Assembly: GCF_001676385.1 (NCBI RefSeq)
Contig: NZ_LYVJ01000013.1
Coordinates: 62,001-126,000 of the forward strand
Direction of reading: 5' to 3'
DNA length: 64,000 nucleotides
From: Stenotrophomonas maltophilia
GTDB taxonomy: Bacteria > Pseudomonadota > Gammaproteobacteria > Xanthomonadales > Xanthomonadaceae
Shown here: piece by piece, positions 7,426 through 17,460 of the stretch
How the letters are laid out: every line of letters starts with the position of its first letter
How positions within the stretch are numbered: position 1 is the stretch's first letter
Notes under the pieces: generated by a model
Database searches by the model: none
Told to the model about the DNA's origin: nothing
What the model saw: only the letters and a program-made list of their open reading frames with translations
Translations under genes and position numbers: made by a program

Positions 7426-8673
7426 CTATCGCCCGGCCAACCAGCCGATCACGCCTTCGGCCGCACGCAGGCCACTGGCGTAGCACGCGGTCAACAGGTA
7501 GCCCCCGGTCGGGGCCTCCCAGTCGAGCATTTCGCCGGCACAGAATACGCCGGGCAGTGCCTGCAGCATCAGGCCATCGTCCAGTGCTTCCAGGCGCACG
7601 CCACCGGCGGTACTGATCACTTCGGCCATTGGTCGCGGCCGCAGCAGCCGCAGCGGCAGGCGCTTGAGCGTGGCAGCCACGGCCGGCAGGTCCTGGCCTG
7701 CATCCTTGCCGAGGATCTCGAATACCAGCGCAGCCTTCACTGCATCCAGGCCGGCCTGGCGGCGCAGGTGCTCGCCGAAACTGCGGCCCTTCCGCGGGCG
7801 CGACAGGTCGGCCAGCAGGCGTGCTTCGTCGCGGCCCGGCACCAGGTCCAGGCACAGCATGGCGTGGCCATCACGGTTGATGGTCTCGCGCAGGTCCGCC
7901 GCCAACGCGTAGATCAGGCTGCCCTCGATGCCGTACGCGCTGGCTACGCACTCGCCCTGCAGTGACTGTTGCCGTCCGTCCAGGTCGATCCAGTGCGCGA
8001 CCACCGGCTTCAACGGTGCACCGGCATTGCGCTGGGCGAAGAACGGGGTCCAATCCACATCGAAGCCGCAGTTGGCCGATTGCAGCGGCGCAATGTCCAC
8101 GCCTCGTGATTGCAATGGGGCGACCCACGCGCCATCGCTGCCCAGTTGCGGCCAGCTGCCACCGCCCAGTGCAAGCACGGTGGCATCGACGGACACTTCA
8201 ACCGGGCCTTCCTCGGTTTCAAAACGCAGCGCGCCGCTTTCTCCCCAGCCGCTCCAACGGTGGTTCGCGTGCAGGTGCACGCCCTGTTCCTTCAGCCTGC
8301 GCACCCACCCGCGCAGCAGCGGCGCGGCTTTGCGGTCGACCGGGAAGACGCGGCCCGAGCTGCCGACGTACGTTTCCACGCCGAAACCGGCGGCCCAGTC
8401 GCGAAGCGCCTGCGCGTCGAAGCCGTCCAGCCAGCGTCCGACCGCGGCGGTCCGCTCGCGGTAGCGGCTGTCGAACAGCGGGCGCGGGTCGGAGTGGGTG
8501 AGGTTGAGCCCGCCCTTTCCGGCGATCAGGAACTTGCGGCCCGGTGAGCCCTTGGCCTCGTACAGGTCCACGTCCAGGCCAGCCGCGCGCAGGCGCTCGG
8601 CGGCGAACAGGCCCGCCGGGCCACCGCCGACGACTGCGACCCGACCCGGTGAAGCAGTATCACGGTTTGACAT
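7426..8673 (-). CDS. NAD(P)/FAD-dependent oxidoreductase, HI0933/BaiN family
   Basis: A 415-residue flavoprotein. Its N-terminus carries the dinucleotide-binding motif VVGGGPAGLFAAERL (about residues 13-27), followed by EAKGSPGRKFLIAGKGGLNLTHS, the signature of the HI0933-like family (TIGR03862 branch). The C-terminal FAD segment reads STAGGVRLEALDDGLM and GVFCAGEMLDWEAPTGGYLLTACYASG. Members are widespread and mostly of unknown substrate; the name BaiN comes from a bile-acid enzyme, and that role should not be assumed here. The start at 8673 (MSNRDT) was chosen because it begins just before the Rossmann motif and overlaps the end of the upstream FKBP gene by 14 bases, implying co-translation of the two genes. 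Confidence 0.85.
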   Translation of the reverse strand: MSNRDTASPGRVAVVGGGPAGLFAAERLRAAGLDVDLYEAKGSPGRKFLIAGKGGLNLTHSDPRPLFDSRYRERTAAVGRWLDGFDAQALRDWAAGFGVETYVGSSGRVFPVDRKAAPLLRGWVRRLKEQGVHLHANHRWSGWGESGALRFETEEGPVEVSVDATVLALGGGSWPQLGSDGAWVAPLQSRGVDIAPLQSANCGFDVDWTPFFAQRNAGAPLKPVVAHWIDLDGRQQSLQGECVASAYGIEGSLIYALAADLRETINRDGHAMLCLDLVPGRDEARLLADLSRPRKGRSFGEHLRRQAGLDAVKAALVFEILGKDAGQDLPAVAATLKRLPLRLLRPRPMAEVISTAGGVRLEALDDGLMLQALPGVFCAGEMLDWEAPTGGYLLTACYASGLRAAEGVIGWLAGR

Positions 8674-9094
8674 CGAGCAGCTCGACATCGAACACCAGCG
8701 ACGAACCCGGCGGGATCGAGCCGGCCCGGCGCTCAGCATAGCCATAGGCCGGCGGAATCATCAGCGTGCGCTTGCCCCCCACCTTCATGCCGGCCACGCC
8801 CTCATCCCAGCCACGGATGACCTCGCCGGCGCCCAGCGTGAAAGTGAAGGGTTGGCCGCGGCTGACCGAGCTGTCGAAGGTCCTGCCGTGCTTGTTCCCG
8901 GTGCGGCTGTCGTAGATCCAGCCGGTGTAGTGCACGGTCACCCGGCTGCCGGGAACGGCTTCGGCACCGGTGCCGGGCACGCTGTCGATGCGCTCGAACG
9001 CGGCCAGGGTACCGCCCGGCGGCGGGCCGGCGGGTTCGCTGGAACAGCCAGCAGCGACGAGGGACAGCAGCAGGGGAATCAGCAGGCGGCGCAT
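8660..9094 (-). CDS. FKBP-type peptidyl-prolyl cis-trans isomerase lipoprotein
   Basis: A 144-residue protein with a lipoprotein signal peptide (hydrophobic LLIPLLLSLVAAGC, lipidated Cys near residue 17) and one FKBP domain. Hallmark stretches are VTVHYTGWIYDS, GRTFDSS, FTLGAGEVIRGWDEGVAGMKVGGKR and IPPAYGYAERRAG, ending in LVFDVELLDV. It would act in the periplasm as a proline isomerase helping protein folding. The gene is the first of a two-gene unit with the HI0933-type flavoprotein, whose start codon overlaps its stop; a functional link between the two is not evident. A DUF6164 gene is transcribed divergently from the other side. Confidence 0.9.
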   Translation of the reverse strand: MRRLLIPLLLSLVAAGCSSEPAGPPPGGTLAAFERIDSVPGTGAEAVPGSRVTVHYTGWIYDSRTGNKHGRTFDSSVSRGQPFTFTLGAGEVIRGWDEGVAGMKVGGKRTLMIPPAYGYAERRAGSIPPGSSLVFDVELLDVKP

Positions 9095-9162
9095 CGGCGT
9101 CTCCGGACGGTTCAGGACGAGGGCCGCAAGGGTAGCGCATCGGCGCCGGGTATCATGGCGGC

Positions 9163-9528
9163 ATGGCCAAACTTCTGCTCAACCTGCGCAATGTCGGCGA
9201 TGACGAGTATGCCGATGTCTGCGCACTGCTGGACCGGCATGGCATCGCCTGGTACCGCACCGAACCCAGTCCGTGGGGCATATCCAATGGCGGCCTGTGG
9301 CTGCGTGAGGATGCCGATCACCCGCGCGCAAAGGCAGTGATGGCGGAGTATCAGGCCGAACGGGGCGCGCGCATCCGTGCCGAGCGCCAGCAGGCGCTGC
9401 GTGACGGCACGGCCGAGACCTTCGGCAGCCTGTTCCGGCGTCGGCCGGTGTTCGTGGTGCTGGTGCTGCTGGGAATGATGGCTGCGGCCGCGCTGGTCCT
9501 GCTGCCGTTCATGCTGTTGCGCGGATAG
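9163..9528 (+). CDS. DUF6164 family membrane protein
   Basis: A 121-residue protein. The N-terminal 60 residues (NLRNVGDDEYADVCALLD, then WLREDADHPRAKAVM) look like a small alpha/beta domain related to the DUF2007 type, and residues about 97-119 form a single C-terminal transmembrane helix (hydrophobic VFVVLVLLGMMAAAALVLLP). It appears to be the DUF6164 family seen in gammaproteobacteria; function unknown. The gene is divergent from the FKBP gene, with 68 bases between them holding both promoters. Confidence 0.75.
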   Translation: MAKLLLNLRNVGDDEYADVCALLDRHGIAWYRTEPSPWGISNGGLWLREDADHPRAKAVMAEYQAERGARIRAERQQALRDGTAETFGSLFRRRPVFVVLVLLGMMAAAALVLLPFMLLRG

Positions 9529-9703
9529 GTCGGCGGCCGCATTGCATCCGGCGCCCGCAGCGGCGACGGCAACTTCAACAGCGGCAGAACCGCCCCTGGC
9601 AATGCATCGGTGCCCGCCTCGGGTGGGCGCCGGTCCCGCTGCGGCGCGGAGGACCTGGGCACCGGATCCTGCCGGTGGGTGCCGGAGGCGCTAAAATGGC
9701 CGG

Positions 9704-10471
9704 ATGATCGCCAATACCGCTGCCTATCATTTTTCCCACATCGATGCTCCCCAGGTCCTGTGTGACCAGCTGCTGGCGCGCGCCGAGGCGGCGGAACTGA
9801 GGGGCACGATCCTGGTAGCGGGCGAGGGGCTGAACCTGTTCCTGGCCGGCGAGCCGGGCGCGATCGAGGGGTTCTACGCGACGCTGCGCGAAGACGCGCG
9901 CTTTGCCGACATGCGGATCAAGGCCAGCTTCAGCGAGCATCAGCCGTTCGCGCGCCTGAAGGCCAAGGTCAAGGATGAGATCATCAGCTTCCGTCGTGAC
10001 GACGGCCAGCCGCTGGATTATCCGCGTGCGCCGGCGGTCGATCCGGCCACCGTGCAGCGCTGGCTGCGGCAGGGCCATGATGATGCCGGCAAGCCGGTAG
10101 TGATGCTCGACACCCGCAACCTGCAGGAAGTGGAGTACGGCACCTTCAAGGATGCGCTGGTGCTGCCCATCCGCAGGTTCACCGAGCTGCCCGAGGCGCT
10201 TGCACCGCACCGCGAAGCACTGAAGGACAGCACCGTGGTCAGCTTCTGCACCGGGGGCATCCGCTGCGAGAAGGCGGCGCTGTGGATGGCCAATGACGGC
10301 ATGGACAACGTGCTGCAGCTCGACGGCGGGATCCTCGGCTACTTCGAGGAGGTAGGTGGTGAAGGGTACGAAGGACGCTGCTTCGTGTTCGATGAGCGCG
10401 TGGCGCTGGATGCCGAGCTGAAGCCGCTGGTCGACCAACCGTTGCCTGCGCCGCGGCCCAGCGCGTTCTGA
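9704..10471 (+). CDS. trhO: tRNA uridine(34) hydroxylase TrhO (rhodanese-like, YceA family)
   Basis: A 255-residue protein with an N-terminal acylphosphatase-like domain and a C-terminal rhodanese domain. The active-site loop [10 protein letters not shown], at about residues 182-191, has the Cys pair typical of TrhO/Yce[17 protein letters not shown] starts the rhodanese fold and [15 protein letters not shown] follows the loop. Enzymes of this family hydroxylate uridine 34 of certain tRNAs on the way to 5-methoxyuridine derivatives. An inverted repeat (CAGCCGGG/CCCGGCTG) lies just past the stop codon and may end transcription. Confidence 0.92.
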   Translation: MIANTAAYHFSHIDAPQVLCDQLLARAEAAELRGTILVAGEGLNLFLAGEPGAIEGFYATLREDARFADMRIKASFSEHQPFARLKAKVKDEIISFRRDDGQPLDYPRAPAVDPATVQRWLRQGHDDAGKPVVMLDTRNLQEVEYGTFKDALVLPIRRFTELPEALAPHREALKDSTVVSFCTGGIRCEKAALWMANDGMDNVLQLDGGILGYFEEVGGEGYEGRCFVFDERVALDAELKPLVDQPLPAPRPSAF

Positions 10472-10484
10472 CCCGCTTGCTGCA

Positions 10485-10512
10485 CAGCCGGGCCCGGCCC
10501 GGCTGCCTTTCG
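10485..10512 (+). terminator. Possible terminator after trhO
   Basis: CAGCCGGG (10485-10492) and CCCGGCTG (10498-10505) form an 8-bp GC-rich stem with a 5-base loop, followed by CCTTTCG. The U-tract is short, so termination is only moderately likely. Confidence 0.4.
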
Positions 10513-10661
10513 TCGACCAGCAGCAGCCGGGCATGGGTTCGGCCCTGCACGATCCGGCGGCCGCTGGCCTCGCTTCACGGGAATCAGCGTCCCGCCACCG
10601 TCACTGGCCGTCGCGCCCGGTCGACCCCATGCAGGGGAAATCCTGTGACGGAAATGACCTG

Positions 10662-11657
10662 ATGATCCCATTGTCGATCCTTGACCTGGCCCCTGTCTGC
10701 GAGGGAAGTGATACCACCGCTGCCTTTGCCAACATGCTGGACCTGGCCCAGCATGCCGATGCGCTTGGCTATCGCCGCTACTGGCTGGCCGAGCACCACA
10801 ACATGCCGGGCATCGCCAGTGCCGCTACCGCCGTACTGATCGGGCACGTGGCGGGCGGCACGAAGCGCATCCGTGTCGGTGCCGGCGGCATCATGCTGCC
10901 CAACCACGCACCGCTGCAGGTTGCCGAGCAGTTCGGCACGCTGGCGTCGCTGTATCCGGATCGCATCGACCTGGGACTGGGGCGGGCACCGGGGACCGAT
11001 CAGCCCACCGCGCGGGCGCTGCGCCGCTATTTCGACAGCGCCGACCAGTTCCCGCAGGACGTACGCGAGCTGCTGCACTATTTCGAGCCGGTGCAGCCCG
11101 GCCAGGCGGTGCAGGCAGTTCCTGGCGGTGGCCTGCGGGTACCCACCTGGATCCTCGGGTCGAGCTTGTTCGGGGCGCGCATGGCGGCGTCGATGGGCCT
11201 GCCGTATGCGTTCGCCTCGCACTTCGCACCGGACGCCATGGACGAGGCGCTGGCGATATACCGCCGCGAGTTCCGCCCCTCGGCGACGCTGAAGCAGCCG
11301 CACGCGATGCTGGCCTTGAACGTCGTTGCCAGCAGCAGCGAAGCGGAATCGCGCCGCCTGTTCACCAGCCAGCAGCAGAGCTTCGTCAACCTGCGTCGCG
11401 GTCGCCCGGGCAGGATTCCGGCGCCGATCGACGACATCGAAGCCTTCTGGGAACCCCACGAAAAGCTGGGTGTCGAGCGGGCGCTGGCGTGCACCGTGCT
11501 GGGCGATCCACAACAGGTGGCTGAAGGCATCGCCGCCTTCGTCGAGCGGCACAGGCCGGATGAGCTGATGCTCACCGCGAACCTGTACGACCACCGTGCG
11601 CGCCTGCGCTCGTTTGAACTGGCGATGCAGGCCTGGCATGCCCGGCACGCGGGCTGA
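10662..11657 (+). CDS. LLM class flavin-dependent oxidoreductase (bacterial luciferase-like)
   Basis: A 331-residue member of the bacterial luciferase-like monooxygenase family. It begins [14 protein letters not shown], typical of the MsnO8/YhbW-like subgroup, and shows [34 protein letters not shown] and [12 protein letters not shown], which line the flavin pocket of this TIM-barrel fold. These enzymes use reduced FMN supplied by a separate reductase; the substrate is unknown. The open frame extends upstream to 10533, but that part has no homology-like content, so the ATG at 10662 is preferred although its ribosome binding site is weak. Confidence 0.88.
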   Translation: MIPLSILDLAPVCEGSDTTAAFANMLDLAQHADALGYRRYWLAEHHNMPGIASAATAVLIGHVAGGTKRIRVGAGGIMLPNHAPLQVAEQFGTLASLYPDRIDLGLGRAPGTDQPTARALRRYFDSADQFPQDVRELLHYFEPVQPGQAVQAVPGGGLRVPTWILGSSLFGARMAASMGLPYAFASHFAPDAMDEALAIYRREFRPSATLKQPHAMLALNVVASSSEAESRRLFTSQQQSFVNLRRGRPGRIPAPIDDIEAFWEPHEKLGVERALACTVLGDPQQVAEGIAAFVERHRPDELMLTANLYDHRARLRSFELAMQAWHARHAG

Positions 11658-11684
11658 ACGAAGGCGACGGGGGTTCTCCCGTCC

Positions 11685-12344
11685 TCAGAGCCAACCCTGG
11701 AACAGCTCCATCGTGTAGCCAACCAGTTGGCCGGAGCTGAAACCGAAGAACGTGATCGCCGCCAGCGCGGCGATCCAGTTGAACAGCATCAGCGCGCCAT
11801 CGCGCTCAAGAAGCGCCAGCGAGAACAGCAGCAGCTGGAAGCCGAACAGGAAGTTGGTGAACGGGATCGGCAGTGACAGCAGGACGCCCAGCAGCACCAG
11901 CAGCAGGCCGGTGAACGCATGCGCGGGCAGCGGCTTCAGCAGATGCGGCATGCGCGGCTTCAGCATGCGGTCCAACCGCCGCAGCGGGCGGTCGATGCGG
12001 TCAAGGAAGCGGTGCATGGTGCCGCGCTTTGGCCCGCGGCGCGCAATGAGCCCGGGCAGCCACGGCCGGCGCAGGCAGCACAGCATCTGCAGGCCGATCA
12101 GGACCACCAGCGGGCCGCTGACCGCGCCTCCCATGCCCGGGATCGGGATGAAGGAGGGAAGGATCGCCACGAACAGGAACACACCGAACGCGCTCTGCTG
12201 CAGGTTGCAGAGGATCTGGCCGAGCGGCATGTGCTCGGCCGGATCACCAGAGGCGAACATCTCCAGCAGGGTGCGGATACCCTCGTTGCGGTAGGCCGGG
12301 CGCCCGTGGCCCGGGCCCTGGCCGGCCTCAGGCGGTGAGCTCAT
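11685..12344 (-). CDS. ExoD-family exopolysaccharide synthesis membrane protein
   Basis: A 219-residue integral membrane protein like Sinorhizobium ExoD. The N-terminal TLLEMFASGDPAEHMPLGQIL is a family signature, followed by a loop rich in Pro and Gly (FIPIPGMGGAVSGPLVVLIG) and several transmembrane helices towards the C-terminus (TGLLLVLLGVLLSLPIPF and FLFGFQLLLFSLALL). ExoD proteins influence exopolysaccharide production and alkali tolerance in rhizobia; their biochemical activity is unknown. The ATG at 12344 overlaps the end of the CorC/HlyC gene by 17 bases, so the two are probably co-transcribed. Confidence 0.82.
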   Translation of the reverse strand: MSSPPEAGQGPGHGRPAYRNEGIRTLLEMFASGDPAEHMPLGQILCNLQQSAFGVFLFVAILPSFIPIPGMGGAVSGPLVVLIGLQMLCCLRRPWLPGLIARRGPKRGTMHRFLDRIDRPLRRLDRMLKPRMPHLLKPLPAHAFTGLLLVLLGVLLSLPIPFTNFLFGFQLLLFSLALLERDGALMLFNWIAALAAITFFGFSSGQLVGYTMELFQGWL

Positions 12345-13641
12345 CGGCCTGCTCGTCGGACAGGGTGCGCAGCAGCAGCTTGTCCACGCGCGCGCCATCC
12401 AGGTCGACCACTTCAAAGCGCCAGCCTGCCCAGTCGAAGTACTCGCCCGCGTGCGGAATGCGGCCGAAATAGTGGATGCACATGCCGGCCAGCGTGTAGT
12501 AGTCGCCGTCCTCCGCATCGGGCAGGTCATTGCTTCCGATCAGTTCGCGCAGGTCTTCGATCGGCAGCGATCCGTCGACCAGCAGCGAGCCGTCCTCGCG
12601 GGTCACCACCAGCGCGTCCTCGTCGGCATTCTCGACCGCCTGCAGGCGGCCGACCACGGCGCCCATCAGGTCGCTGATGGTCACCAGGCCCTGGATCTCG
12701 CCGTACTCGTCCACCACCAGCGCCATCGACTGCTGTTCCTCGCGGAAGATCTCCAGCAGCTTCATCGCATGGGTCGACTCGGAGACGTACAGTGGCTCGC
12801 GCAGGGTCTGGAACAGGGCGTTGTCGCCACGCGCCATGCGCGTAGCCAGCGATTTCAGTTCCAGCACGCCGACCACATCCTGGTCGTTGTCGCGGTACAC
12901 CGGGTATCGCGAGAATTCGTGCTCGGCCATGATCTCCAGGTTCTTCTCCTGGCCAGCCTGGGTATCGAGCCAGGCGATCCGGTTACGCGGAGTCATCAGG
13001 CTGTCGGCCGTGCGGTCGCCCAAGCGCATGACGCGGTTCATCATGTCGCGCTCGTGGGCATCGATCACGCCGGCCTCATGGCTCTCGGCCACCAGCATGC
13101 GGATCTCTTCCTCGGTCACCTGCGCGGCCTCGTCCTTGCCCAGGCCGAGCACCTTCAGTACCAGTTGCGTGGTTTTGGACAGCAGCCAGACAAAGGGCAG
13201 GGCCAACCTGGCCAACCAGCTCATCGGCATCGCCACCAGGCCGGCGATGGCCTCCGAACGGGTCAGTGCCAGGCGCTTGGGCACCAGTTCGCCGAAGATG
13301 AGCGTCACGAAGGTGATCAACGACACGGCCAGTGCCGTACCGACTTCACGGGCGTAGGCGAACCCCGGCATCATGCCCTGCAGCCAGCCGGCGATGGCAT
13401 CGCCGATGGCGTCACCACCCAGGTAGCCGGTCAGCACGCCGATCACGGTGATGCCGATCTGCACCGTGGACAGGAAGCTCTCCGGCTTCTCCGACAGCTC
13501 CAGCGCCTTGGCCGCGCGCTTGGAGGTAGCGGCCAGCTGCTTCAGGCGGCTCTTGCGCGAGGTCATGACCGACATCTCGGACATGGCAAAGAAGCCGTTA
13601 AGCAGAACCAGTGCAAAGACAATCAGGATCATTTCAAACAC
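12328..13641 (-). CDS. CorC/HlyC-family (DUF21/CBS) membrane protein
   Basis: A 437-residue protein with the full architecture of the CNNM-related family: an N-terminal DUF21 membrane domain (about residues 1-190, with FALVLLNGFFAMSEMSV at the start), a pair of CBS domains (about 210-335, with TPRNRIAWLDT and VVDEYGEIQGLVTISDL), and a C-terminal CorC_HlyC domain (about 350-430, with ADEDALVV, VDGSLPIEDL and DYYTLAGMCIH). Members are linked to magnesium, cobalt or sodium handling; the haemolysin label is historical. It is divergent from the DUF47-pit operon. Confidence 0.9.
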   Translation of the reverse strand: MFEMILIVFALVLLNGFFAMSEMSVMTSRKSRLKQLAATSKRAAKALELSEKPESFLSTVQIGITVIGVLTGYLGGDAIGDAIAGWLQGMMPGFAYAREVGTALAVSLITFVTLIFGELVPKRLALTRSEAIAGLVAMPMSWLARLALPFVWLLSKTTQLVLKVLGLGKDEAAQVTEEEIRMLVAESHEAGVIDAHERDMMNRVMRLGDRTADSLMTPRNRIAWLDTQAGQEKNLEIMAEHEFSRYPVYRDNDQDVVGVLELKSLATRMARGDNALFQTLREPLYVSESTHAMKLLEIFREEQQSMALVVDEYGEIQGLVTISDLMGAVVGRLQAVENADEDALVVTREDGSLLVDGSLPIEDLRELIGSNDLPDAEDGDYYTLAGMCIHYFGRIPHAGEYFDWAGWRFEVVDLDGARVDKLLLRTLSDEQADELTA

Positions 13642-13924
13642 GGGCGTCGTCCCCGGTTGGTGGCAGGGAGGGCGGGTGCTTGCGATGGCGGCAGGCGCTC
13701 AGGAATGGGGTCCGGCGCGGCGCGGGGGGATTAGGGTCGTCGTCCATAAGGTGCGCCCGGAGGCGCGCTGGCATCTTAGCAAAGGGGCATGGCGCGGTGG
13801 CAACCGCCTGTTCAGGTTTGGGGCCCGGACCGCCCGGAAGGGGGCAGGGATACCCGTGATGGTCATCTAGCCGTCATAATTCCGCCTGGTGCCGTCCTTC
13901 CCGCGACGGCTGACAGGTTTCTCA

Positions 13925-14551
13925 ATGTTCTCTCTGCAGACCATTTTCGGTTCCGGCAAACAGTTCTACACCCTGCTCGATGAGGCTGCCGTCGCGGCCT
14001 ACGATGCTGCCAAGGCGCTGCATTCCATGCTGCGCGAGGCCGATCGCCAGCCTGCGCTGGACGCCTTCAAGTTGGCCCGCCTGCGCGAACGCGCGGCCTC
14101 GGACAAGATCAGCCAGGCGCTGGTGGACAGCTTCATGACGCCGATCGAGCGCGAAGACATCGAAGCGCTGGGCTCGGCGCTGTACAAGATTCCCAAGCAG
14201 ATCGAGAAGTTCGCCGATCGCTATTCGCTGGCGACGACCCACCTCGAGCACATCGACTTCGCGCCGCGCGCGGCGATGCTGGAACAGGCCGCCGGCGTGG
14301 TGGTGGAGATGGTGGCCGACCTGCGGAACATGAACCTGGACCGGATGACCGCGCTGAACGAGAAGCTGCGCTCCCTGGAGAACGAGGCCGACCGCCTGAT
14401 GCTCGAACTCTACCGCGACATCTATTCCGGCCGCCTGGACAACCTGCAGATGTTCCTGCTGAAGGAGTTCTTCGAGATCCTGGAGAAGGCCATTGATCGT
14501 TGCCGCGAGGCCGGTGTGGTGGCGTACCAGATCGTGTTGAAGAACAGCTGA
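13925..14551 (+). CDS. DUF47 (PhoU-like) accessory protein of phosphate transport
   Basis: A 208-residue, largely helical protein of the DUF47 family, related to PhoU. Typical stretches are DSFMTPIEREDIEALGSALYKI and LLKEFFEILEKAIDRCREAG. The start at 13925 (MFSLQTIFG) follows an upstream in-frame start at 13889 that adds only twelve unconserved residues. It sits 13 bases ahead of the Pit-type transporter gene, the standard arrangement, and is thought to tune the transporter in response to phosphate. Confidence 0.9.
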   Translation: MFSLQTIFGSGKQFYTLLDEAAVAAYDAAKALHSMLREADRQPALDAFKLARLRERAASDKISQALVDSFMTPIEREDIEALGSALYKIPKQIEKFADRYSLATTHLEHIDFAPRAAMLEQAAGVVVEMVADLRNMNLDRMTALNEKLRSLENEADRLMLELYRDIYSGRLDNLQMFLLKEFFEILEKAIDRCREAGVVAYQIVLKNS

Positions 14552-14564
14552 CGGACGCCGCCGC

Positions 14565-15686
14565 ATGTTGACCCTTGTCCTGGTGGTGATCCTGGCCGCG
14601 CTCGTCTTCGAGTTCATCAACGGCTTCCACGACACCGCCAATTCCATTGCCACCGTGGTTGCGACCAAGGTGCTTTCGCCTGGCTGGGCGGTGATGCTCG
14701 CCGCCCTCATGAACCTCATTGGTGCGCTGACCGGCACCGCTGTTGCGCTGACCATCGCTTCGGGCCTGCTCAACACCAACGTGGTCGACGTCACCCCGCA
14801 GGTGATCCTGTGCGCGCTGCTGGGCGGCATCATCTGGAACCTGATCACCTGGTGGAAAGGCCTTCCGTCGTCGTCCTCGCACGCATTGATCGGTGGCCTG
14901 TGCGGCGCTGGCCTGGCCGCGGCCCACAACAACTGGGATGCGCTGATCTGGTCCGAACGCCTGGGCAGCTGGGCGCAGAACAAGGGCCTGCTGTGGAAGG
15001 TGTTCGTGCCGATGATCACCTCCCCGGTGGCCGGTTTCCTGCTGGGCATCGTGGTGATGGTGCTGCTGTGGGCGCTGATCGCCGGCCTCGCCCGGGTCGG
15101 CGGTGCCATCGGCCGCCTGGCCCGGCCGCGCATCGTCAATGCATTCTTCGGCAAGGCGCAGATCGCCTCGGCGGCTTACATGGGCTTTGCCCATGGCCAC
15201 AACGATGCGCAGAAGACCATGGGCATCATCGCCATGACCCTGATCGGTGCCGAAGCCACCGGTGCGCTGGATGACCTGCCGTCGTGGCTGGCCTTCATGC
15301 ACCCGGACGCGAGCGCCGGCGACGGCATCGCGATGTGGATCGTGCTGACCTGTGCGGTGGTGATGGCCGCCGGTACCGCCTCCGGCGGCTGGAAGATCAT
15401 CAAGACCCTGGGCCACAAGATGGTCAAGCTGCACCCGATCCACGGCTTCGCCGCGGAGACCAGCTCGGCCACCATCCTGACCCTGGCCGCGCACTTCGGC
15501 ATGCCGGTCTCGACCACGCACAGCATCTCCACCGCGATCATGGGCGTGGGCTTCGCCAAGAACCCGCGTTCGCTGAAGTTCGGCGTGATCGAGCGCATCG
15601 TCTGGGCCTGGATCCTTACCATCCCCGCTGCTGGCGGCTGTGCCTACCTGATCCTCAAGCTGTTCGCGCTGGCCGGTTGGCTCTGA
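14565..15686 (+). CDS. Pit-family inorganic phosphate transporter
   Basis: A 373-residue inner-membrane protein of the PiT family, about ten transmembrane helices. Both halves carry the conserved family signature: FEFINGFHDTANSIATVV near residue 16 and FAHGHNDAQKTMG near residue 208; PSSSSHALIGGL and PVSTTHSISTAIMG are the paired Ser/Thr-His motifs. It would take up phosphate with a cation (proton or sodium). Closely follows the DUF47 gene and is followed by a clear rho-independent terminator. Confidence 0.95.
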   Translation: MLTLVLVVILAALVFEFINGFHDTANSIATVVATKVLSPGWAVMLAALMNLIGALTGTAVALTIASGLLNTNVVDVTPQVILCALLGGIIWNLITWWKGLPSSSSHALIGGLCGAGLAAAHNNWDALIWSERLGSWAQNKGLLWKVFVPMITSPVAGFLLGIVVMVLLWALIAGLARVGGAIGRLARPRIVNAFFGKAQIASAAYMGFAHGHNDAQKTMGIIAMTLIGAEATGALDDLPSWLAFMHPDASAGDGIAMWIVLTCAVVMAAGTASGGWKIIKTLGHKMVKLHPIHGFAAETSSATILTLAAHFGMPVSTTHSISTAIMGVGFAKNPRSLKFGVIERIVWAWILTIPAAGGCAYLILKLFALAGWL

Positions 15687-15710
15687 TCCACCGTAGCGCA
15701 GCAGACAAGA

Positions 15711-15737
15711 AGCCCGCCGTCCTCCGGCGGGCTTTTT
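15711..15737 (+). terminator. Rho-independent terminator after pit
   Basis: AGCCCGCCG (15711-15719) pairs with CGGCGGGCT (15725-15733) around a short loop and is followed by a run of T. It lies 25 bases after the transporter stop codon. Confidence 0.85.
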
Positions 15738-15865
15738 CCATGGGCAGATCGTTGCTGCATATTCACGCATGGCGGGGATCCAGCGTGTCGACCAGGGGCG
15801 GCACCCACCCACCGTAGCGGGAGCTGTCAGCCGCAGGGGAAGGCCGGCTGCCCGACCGAACCCGT

Positions 15866-17352
15866 TCAATTGCGCTGGAACAGCGCCTGTACATCCTTGC
15901 GGAACGCTGCCTGGCTGTCGGCCCGGCTGTAGAACATGTGCCCGCCGGGATAGCTGCGCACCTGTACCCGGTCCGGATTGCGGCCCATCGCGGGCATCTG
16001 GTCCACGGTCAGGATCGACCCCATGAACGGGCATGACAGGTCGTTCCAGCCGTGTGCGATCAGCACCTGCAGGTTCGGATCAATCGCGACCGCCTGGCGG
16101 AGCTGGGTCACGGCGCCTTGGCGCAGGTCGCCATTGCGGTCCCACAGCCGGTTTACGTCATAGTTGAGCGCCTGGTAGCGCGCGTCCACCTTCCAGCCGA
16201 CCACGCGGGTGACGAAGTCGACCATTGCGGTCGTGGTCGGCGCGATGATGCTGTCCAGCAATGGATCGTTCGCGCGCTGCTCCGGATCGTTCGGGAACGG
16301 ATCGAACGCGGTCACGTTGGAGTCGTAGCGGCTGCCCAGCGTGCCCTTGTCGCGGAACACTTCGCGCAGATAGGCCTGGGTTTCCAGGCGGCCACCGGCA
16401 CGGCGCACGAACTGCGGGTCCAGCCCGGTCAGCTCGGTCACCCGTCGCAGCATCGCCTCGGTCGCCTGCGGGTCACTGCGGCCCTTCATCAGCGCCGTGG
16501 CGTAGTCACCGCGGGTGTACTCGATCACCTCGCGCATCGCCGCATCGGTCAGCTTGCCCTGGCGCTCCAGGTGCGCGGCGGCGATCGACGGCAGGGTCTG
16601 CATCCACGCCATCGGCGACACATCGGCGTTGTCTTCCAGGGTCGGGCTCAGGTACGGCGAAACCAGCACCAGGCCGTTCATCGCCACACCCAGCCGGGTC
16701 TGCAGGAAGTGAGTGATGCGCGGGCCACGATAGCCCCCGTAGCTCTCGCCGGCCAGGTACTTGCGCGACGCCATGCGCTGGTGGCGCAGCAGCCAGTCGT
16801 AGATCGAGCGTGACAGGTACTCGATATCGGCACTGGGGTTGTACAGCTGCTTCTTCGCCTCGTCGTCGCCGACGCGGGCACGGCTGAAGCCGGTGCCGAC
16901 CGGATCGATGAACACCAGGTCGGTGAAATCCAGCCAGGTGCCCGGGTTGTCGCGCAGGGTGGCCGGTGCGATGCGCTGTCGCCCTCCGAACCGAAGGCCA
17001 CTACCTTTGGTCCGATCGCGCCCATGTTGAGGTACACCGACGATGCCCCCGGCCCGCCGTTGAGCGCGAACGTGACCGGACGGTCCTTGCCCGGCACCGT
17101 GTAGGCGGTGAACACCACGTCGGCGATCACCTTGCCCTTGGCATCGCGTACCGGCAGGGTGCCGACGGTCGCGGTGTACTCGAGGGTGCGGCCTGCCAGG
17201 CGCATGCTCTGGCGAGCCGACGCATCGGCCGGCAGCGCTGGCGCTTCGGTCTTGTCGTCTTTCGGATCGTCGGCGTCGGGCGCGGCCAGCACGCTGGCAG
17301 GGGCGATGAGCAGGCCGACGCAGAGCGCGGCAGTGTGCAGCAGGGACTTCAT
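15866..17352 (-). pseudogene. Peptidase S10 family serine carboxypeptidase, interrupted by a frameshift
   Basis: Two overlapping frames together give a normal secreted S10 peptidase of about 495 residues. The first (start 17352) has a signal peptide (TAALCVGLLIAPASVLA) and the N-terminal domain through LNGGPGASSVYLNMGAIGP and VAFGSEGDSA. Near 16972-16980 the reading must move by one base to continue as APATLRDNPGTWLDFTDLVFID, GTGFSRA, the nucleophile motif GESYGGYRGPR, and the C-terminal HGWNDLSCPF and YPGGHMFY carrying the other catalytic residues. Restoring one base (GCG ATC instead of GC ATC) repairs the frame. Because three other genes here show the same kind of one-base loss, a sequencing error is more likely than a true pseudogene. 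Confidence 0.85.
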
Positions 17353-17460
17353 GGCAGCGGATCGGCAGCGGAAGGGGTTCCGATGCTAGGGCGGTGGCGG
17401 GCATGCCGTATGTGTCCAAAGCCATGGCAGCGCATCGGCGCCGGCAACGGCCAGATCCGG

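Noticed and set aside
16972..16980. Programmed frameshift in the S10 peptidase gene
   Set aside because: No slippery heptamer or following pseudoknot is evident, and three other genes have the same one-base loss, so an error is simpler.
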